Source: Archivesica marissinica
Lineage: Eukaryota > Mollusca > Bivalvia > Venerida > Vesicomyidae
DNA: 64,000 bases
NCBI GenBank assembly: GCA_014843695.1
Contig: CM026400.1
Location: 11,260,333 to 11,324,332 of the forward strand
Direction of reading: 5' to 3'
The position numbers and the translations under genes were made by a program. The notes beneath the pieces are model-generated. The model made no database searches and had not been told where the DNA came from. It saw only the letters and a program-made list of their open reading frames with translations. Positions 59,438 through 64,000 of this stretch are shown here, piece after piece (the first letter of the stretch is position 1; the number at the start of each line of letters is the position of its first letter).

Positions 59438-59443
59438 AATAAA
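59438..59443 (+). promoter_or_regulatory. poly(A) signal AATAAA
   Basis: Canonical hexamer within gataataaagcg, downstream of the 3'UTR array, followed by GT/T-containing sequence. It is the first AATAAA seen after the stop codon and so the likely end of the IVNS1ABP-like transcript. Confidence 0.5.
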
Positions 59444-59465
59444 GCGAATATATAATGTTATGCTC

Positions 59466-59780
59466 AGCATGTCACCTTGTGTTTTAGTCCGTCAAGTACC
59501 AGTTCTCTATGAAACCCCTGCAGTTCGTCAAGTACCAGTTCTCTATGAAACCGTCCGTAAATATGTATCCCCCTCAGTCCGTCAAGTACCAGTTCTCTAT
59601 GAAACCGTCCGTCAAGTACCAATTCTCTATGAAACCTAAATATGTATCCCCCCTCAGTCCGTCAAGTACCAGTTCTCTACGAGACCATAAATATGTATCC
59701 CCTGCAGCCCGTCAAGTAACAGTTCTCTATGAAACCGTCCGTAAATATGTATCCCCTGCAGTCCATCAAGTACCAGTAAA
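59466..59780 (+). repeat. about 30-bp repeats (gtcaagtaccagttctctat core), 8 units
   Basis: Irregular units with interspersed taaatatgtatcccc, downstream of the poly(A) signal. Confidence 0.88.
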
Positions 59781-59982
59781 TAAATATATATTGCCATTAG
59801 TGTAGATGTATTCCCCTTTAATTAAATAAGCGTCCACAGAGGCTGTTTTCGGTGTCTAATTGGTGGACTATTAACATCATAGTTTGGAGGTGCATGCGTG
59901 AATTACGTCGGGATCACCCAGTAACACAGAGTTATTGCCCATTAACTGACCAAAAGTCCACACATGTGTCCGTCGGGAACCA

Positions 59983-60369
59983 ATGGGTGAAAATAAACAT
60001 CGCCGCAGCACCGCATGTCCCACAAATGTGTCCATCAATATTAAACATACATTTCATAGAAAGCAAACTAAAATCTCTCGATTGTTAAAGCAATTTCTGG
60101 GTCTCGCATTCAACACTCGTCTTCTGGAGTATGGTACCATAAAAAAATCTATTTTGTCCCAACAAACTGGATACACAAAATGTTCCCACAAGTTAAGTGA
60201 ACCTTCGGATTATTTTCTAGCTGGCATAGACCCACCCTTGCTCCTCGGTGTTGATTTAGGGCCCGATTTTCCAGCTGGCAACGACGTTACTGGTTTTGTT
60301 GAAACGACTGATTTTCCCAGAAATCCTGAAATGGAAAGAACAGATTTGGAGGAAATAACTTTACAGTAA
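59983..60369 (+). CDS. uncharacterised ORF, possible terminal exon
   Basis: 128 codons from an ATG, ending TAA, followed at 60382 by AATAAA. The first third is Lys/Arg-rich; the last third is acidic with Pro/Gly-rich PPLLLGVDLGPDFPAGND. Not repeat-derived and with no match I recognise. It could be a last exon of another plus-strand gene, a retroposed fragment, or chance. Confidence 0.25.
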   Translation: MGENKHRRSTACPTNVSINIKHTFHRKQTKISRLLKQFLGLAFNTRLLEYGTIKKSILSQQTGYTKCSHKLSEPSDYFLAGIDPPLLLGVDLGPDFPAGNDVTGFVETTDFPRNPEMERTDLEEITLQ

Positions 60370-60456
60370 AGACTTCATTCAAATAAATGTTTTTTCAATT
60401 AATTAAATACTAGATCTATTCATGTAAATACTACACTCAGTTCACTCGCATTTAGT

Positions 60457-61017
60457 TTAACCCTTCATAGAGATTTTAGGTTAATATACTATTATATCTC
60501 CATACAAATCGCATCCATTTAGCTATCATGCAGTGGATAAGTAGTCGCCATATCTATCCCACCTCCATAGATATTACTGGGACTTCATAGAGATTTAGGT
60601 ATACTATTATATCTCCATACAAACAACAGCCATTTAGCTATCATGCAGTGGATAAGTAGTCGCCATATCTATCCCACCTCCATAGATATTACTGGGACTA
60701 CATAGAGATTTAGGTTAATATACTATTATATCTCCATAAAAACGACAGCCATTTAGCTATCATGCAGTGGATAAGTAGTCACCATATCTATCCCACCTTC
60801 ATTATTATGAACATTGATTTGGCCACTACATTGTCAATGTATATCGTATTGGTAAAGGTGCTTCTATGAGGGAAAGGGTTAATGAACATTGGTTTGGCTA
60901 CTACATTGTCAATGTATGTTGTATTGGTAAAGGTGTCAAGAGGTGCTTCTATGAGGGAAAGGGTTAATGAACATTGGTAATGGCGTCAAGAGGTGCTTAT
61001 ATGGGGGAAAGGGTTAA
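60457..61017. mobile_element. TTAA-flanked MITE, internally duplicated
   Basis: TTAA at 60457-60460 and 61014-61017; ends cccttcatagagatttt and atatgggggaaaggg. The interior repeats gataagtagtcgccatatct and the terminal gagggaaagggttaatgaac several times. Confidence 0.78.
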
Positions 61018-61629
61018 TATATCGCTGATGTTTGAAAATGGATCATAGAAAGAAATGCATTACTGAAAGTATGTCGGTGGATTGGTCACGGACAATAACG
61101 GGGGATGTAGTCGTCAACAGAATTATTTCACGTTTATAGACCCATTCCATAGACGATGATGTAGGTTACAAACCTGACGCTGCGATGCTTGCGTTTGCGA
61201 TCGAGGTAACAATAACGTGCGGTGTAGTGTCTGTCACCCAACCGGAAGTGGTCATTCTGAACTGGTGGTGTTTGATGGATATTGCAGTTCTGAATGGCAT
61301 GCTTCTGTTCTTTTCATGTTCCACGGACGTCAGCGTGTCCCTCAACTTCCGTTCTACGACGTCGATCTATAAACACATATTGACTATAGTGGATACGTGA
61401 TTATCCGGTCCACTGGGATTGAATGGTAGTCGCTGCGCCGGGAAAGTGTCCCAGTAAATCATACGATACCTCACACCGGCGTGGCCAAGATTAAACTGAA
61501 ACTAGATTGCAACGCCTCATAGTTTGGAATTCTTCATATGCTGATGTTAACGGATTTGGTGGCGGATTCAAATCCTATAGTTATGTTTCAATGTAGTTTG
61601 AATGTATTGGAACCTAATAGTTTATACAC
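61018..61629. other. unassigned stretch
   Basis: Nothing recognised; a 71-codon ORF at 61185-61400 has no domain signal. Confidence 0.5.
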
Positions 61630-61750
61630 ATTTATTAGCTTGATTGCGAAACAAGTTCTTATAAGAGAAGAGGCATGTGGAATTTAAGGCCTTGCCTACA
61701 CAATCATAACGGCTGCAGCGGCCTTTCGCCTTATCACGACTTCCACAATC
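61630..61750 (-). mobile_element. SINE family B, truncated
   Basis: gattgcgaaacaagttctta, cataacggctgcagcgg; the middle is deleted relative to 34697-34912. Confidence 0.65.
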
Positions 61751-61764
61751 TAACTTGAAACTTA

Positions 61765-61880
61765 TGGAAATACTGTTGGTAGGGTCACCCGAGGTCTTCC
61801 TCCACCAATAATAGCGAGAGAGTCACCATATGACCTAATTAAGCTGTTGGTGCGAATTTCAACTCCCAAAAACAAACAAG
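61765..61880 (+). mobile_element. SINE family F, 3' part
   Basis: gaggtcttcctccaccaata, gagagtcaccatatgaccta, aagctgttggtgcgaatttc. Confidence 0.65.
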
Positions 61881-61898
61881 AAAGGAACCTACTTCCTG

Positions 61899-62197
61899 TC
61901 AAAATACTGACAATGTGTGCAGTAAACCTTCGAACAAAGATCGTATTCCAGTAACCTTAGAAACCAGTGTCTGTTCCTTGTCTCTGTACTCGTCCGATTG
62001 CTTCTGGATTCCCGTCGTCCCACTAACCGCAACGTCTAGCTGCGCAAGTATCTCCGCCATCTTGCCGTCAAACTCATCCTTGTCTTTCATCAGTTCGTTA
62101 AACTTCTCTTCAACTTCTTCACGCTTCTTTCGTTCTGCCGTCACACTGATGGTTGCCACCTCGTGATCCCTACTACATTCGTCCAGTTGATCTTTTG
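61899..62197 (-). CDS. possible coiled-coil exon, minus strand
   Basis: An acceptor-like taatgttgcag precedes 62197 on the minus strand. The frame then gives about 99 residues to a TGA at 61899, rich in charged heptads: VTAERKKREEVEEKFNELMK, KDEFDGKMAEILAQLDVAVS. Composition and codon pattern look like a real protein and unlike nearby repeats. Identity unknown; the upstream exons would lie beyond 62197, where a SINE C is found at 62318-62562. A donor-like tctaag/gtta inside (about 61955) could shorten it. Confidence 0.4.
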
Positions 62198-62317
62198 CTG
62201 CAACATTAATATAGTCGAACATGTCCAGTGGTAGAGTGTCGGAGTTGGAATACGAAAGGTCCCGGGTTTGATACGCGGTCAGGTCACGTACAACATACAT
62301 ACATACATAAATGTGTT

Positions 62318-62562
62318 ATGTTATATTTTGGGTTATGCGTCTGCATCAGCACCATTTCGGGCTATATCGCCGGCAGGCAGTTTACCACAACACCTTTCCT
62401 GGGCAGGCTCCTTGGGTGCACCAACCTCCGTAAGAAACTGCCAACTTTTTCATATAAATGAGACACGGTCTGAGTGGGGCTCGAACCCGTGACCATCAGT
62501 GATGATAGGTTACAGTGATATACAAGTCAGCGACCTTAACCACTCGACCATGGAGGCGGACC
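62318..62562 (-). mobile_element. SINE family C
   Basis: Minus strand: ccatggtcgagtggttaagg head at right, gggttcgagccccactcaga, gccaactttttcatataaat body, gggctatatcgcc end at left. Confidence 0.84.
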
Positions 62563-62699
62563 CACATGTATGTGTAATGTACCAGCTCGGAACAAAGTCC
62601 TAATGGCAGAATAATGACTGCACGCATGGTTTCATTTCTTGGCAGTATTAGAATCATTGTTATTTTTTCGCTGAAACCAAAGATATATTCATGAACCCA

Positions 62700-62985
62700 C
62701 AAGGGCACTTTCAAAGGCCGTTTAAAGCCTAGAAAAGTCGTGCATGTATTGACTGGCTTCAGTGGACGCTTATAGCCTAGAAAAGTCATGCAAGTATTGA
62801 CTGGCTTCAGTTGACACTTAAAGCCTAGAAAAGTCATGCATGTATTGACTGGCTTCAGTTGAAACTTAAAGCCTAGAAAAGTCATGCATGTATTGACTGG
62901 CTTCAGTTGACGCTTAAAGCCTAGAAAAGTCATGCATGTATTGACTGGCTTCAGTTGACGCTTAAAGCATAGAAAAGTCTTATAT
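62700..62985 (+). repeat. 45-bp array (agaaaagtcatgcatgtatt core), 6 units
   Basis: Units carry gactggcttcagttgacgct and taaagcctagaaaagtc. The minus-strand ORF across it is a repeat translation. Confidence 0.92.
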
Positions 62986-63002
62986 CGACTGACCTCCAAT
63001 CT

Positions 63003-63228
63003 ACAGTAGTTCAGTGGTTATCATGTTGGACTGAGAATCGGGGTTCGATCCCCCATCTGCCATTAAGAATATTAACAATCTTTCAGATGGGGACTTTAAA
63101 CTGAGCTCTCGTGTCTGTATTTGCATTGTGCACGTCTCTACCTATATCCTCTAAAATCTTAAATGACTTCTCTTCAGGGGGGCGTCGCTCATATGTGCAA
63201 CTGCGGTAGCAACTATAAATAAGCTTGA
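63003..63228 (+). mobile_element. SINE family D, full length
   Basis: tRNA-like head gtagttcagtggttatcatg, box B gggttcgatcccccatctgc, body caatctttcagatggggact, end cgctcatatgtgcaactgcg. Confidence 0.8.
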
Positions 63229-64000
63229 CCCATTCAACACCAAGTAACTGACATGGACTGGTGCACGATATTTAACCATTCAACACCAAGTATCTGCCAT
63301 GGACTGGTGCACGATATTTAACCCATTCAACACCAAGTAACTGACATGGACTGGTGCACGATATTTAACCATTCAACACCAAGTAACTGACATGGACTGG
63401 TGCACGATATTTAACCATTCAACACCAAGTAACTGACATGGACTGGTGCACGATATTTAACCATTCAACACCAAGTAACTGACATGGACTGGTGCACGAT
63501 ATTTAACCATTCAACACCAAGTAACTGACATGGACTGGTGCACGATATTTAACCATTCAACACCAAGTAACTGACATGGACTGGTGCATGATATTTAACC
63601 ATTCAACACCAAGTAACTGACATGGACTGGTGCATGATATTTAACCATTCAACACCAAGTAACTGACATGGACTGGTGCACGATATTTAACCATTCAACA
63701 CCAAGTAACTGACATGGACTGGTGCATGATATTTAACCATTCAACACCAAGTAACTGACATGGACTGGTGCATGATATTTAACCCATTCAACACCAAGTA
63801 ACTGACATGGACTGGTGCATGATATTTAACCATTCAACACCAAGTAACTGACATGGACTGGTGCATGATATTTAACCATTCAACACCAAGTAACTGACAT
63901 GGACTGGTGCACGATATTTAACCATTCAACACCAAGTAACTGACATGGACTGGTGCACGATATTTAACCATTCAACACCAAGTAACTTACATGGACTGGT
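63229..64000 (+). repeat. 46-bp array made of MITE ends, about 17 units, runs off the window
   Basis: Unit is the reverse complement of the array in 17614-17888: cattcaacaccaagtaactg, acatggactggtgcacgata, tttaac. Each unit junction contains TTAA next to the MITE terminus. The right edge is outside the window. Confidence 0.93.

Larger units (their letters stand above)
57005..59465 (+). other. probable 3'UTR of the IVNS1ABP-like gene
   Basis: It runs from the TAA to just past an AATAAA at 59438-59443. Most of it is the 62-bp array at 57066-59220. No further exon with kelch similarity was seen. If the poly(A) signal is correct, the array is transcribed into the mature mRNA. Confidence 0.55.

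Noticed and set aside
62228..62492. Small plus-strand ORFs
   Set aside because: Produced by a reverse-oriented SINE C.

Overview
Eukaryotic (animal) DNA. The recognisable gene has 12 small coding exons with GT-AG borders spread over about 49 kb. The rest is tRNA-headed SINEs, TTAA-flanked MITEs, foldback elements, a dead LINE and very many minisatellites. By eye, tandem repeats make up about half of the window. The divergent kelch gene and the SINE tails suggest a lophotrochozoan, probably a bivalve mollusc; this is inference, not proof.

The gene is on the plus strand, coding 8306-57004. It encodes a BTB-BACK-Kelch protein that I recognise as a homologue of IVNS1ABP (NS1-BP/KLHL39). All twelve exons join in phase to 894 codons plus stop: BTB about residues 41-140, BACK about 145-260, linker, six kelch repeats at 384-662, and a lineage-specific C-terminal tail of about 232 residues carrying ten perfect or near-perfect copies of a 14-residue repeat. 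The human protein is about 640 residues and ends just after the last kelch blade. A poly(A) signal lies at 59438.

Layout: 1-8120, upstream DNA with SINEs and 23-, 40-, about 107-, 24- and 19-bp arrays. 8121-8305, possible 5'UTR. 8306-8631, exon 1 (BTB). Intron 1 holds a 46-bp array and a 45-bp array of 3.3 kb. 16178-23506, exons 2-4 (BTB end and BACK). Intron 4 (15.6 kb) holds most mobile elements, including a nested foldback/LINE complex at 29721-33306. 39107-44032, exons 5-7 (linker). 46205-57004, exons 8-12 (kelch and tail). 57066-59220, a 62-bp array in the probable 3'UTR. 59460-64000, repeats, an unassigned ORF and a minus-strand coiled-coil exon.

Most striking observation: several arrays begin exactly at an exon border of this gene and repeat the exon end together with its 5' splice site. 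Intron 8 has 57-bp units with 12 donors, all in the same phase. Intron 9 has 50-bp units and intron 11 has 37-bp units; intron 5 does so weakly. The 3'UTR array repeats a consensus-like donor about 34 times. Other arrays grow from a SINE head or from MITE ends that include the TTAA target. The window therefore looks like a record of frequent local tandem duplication, with splice sites and transposon ends among the seeds.
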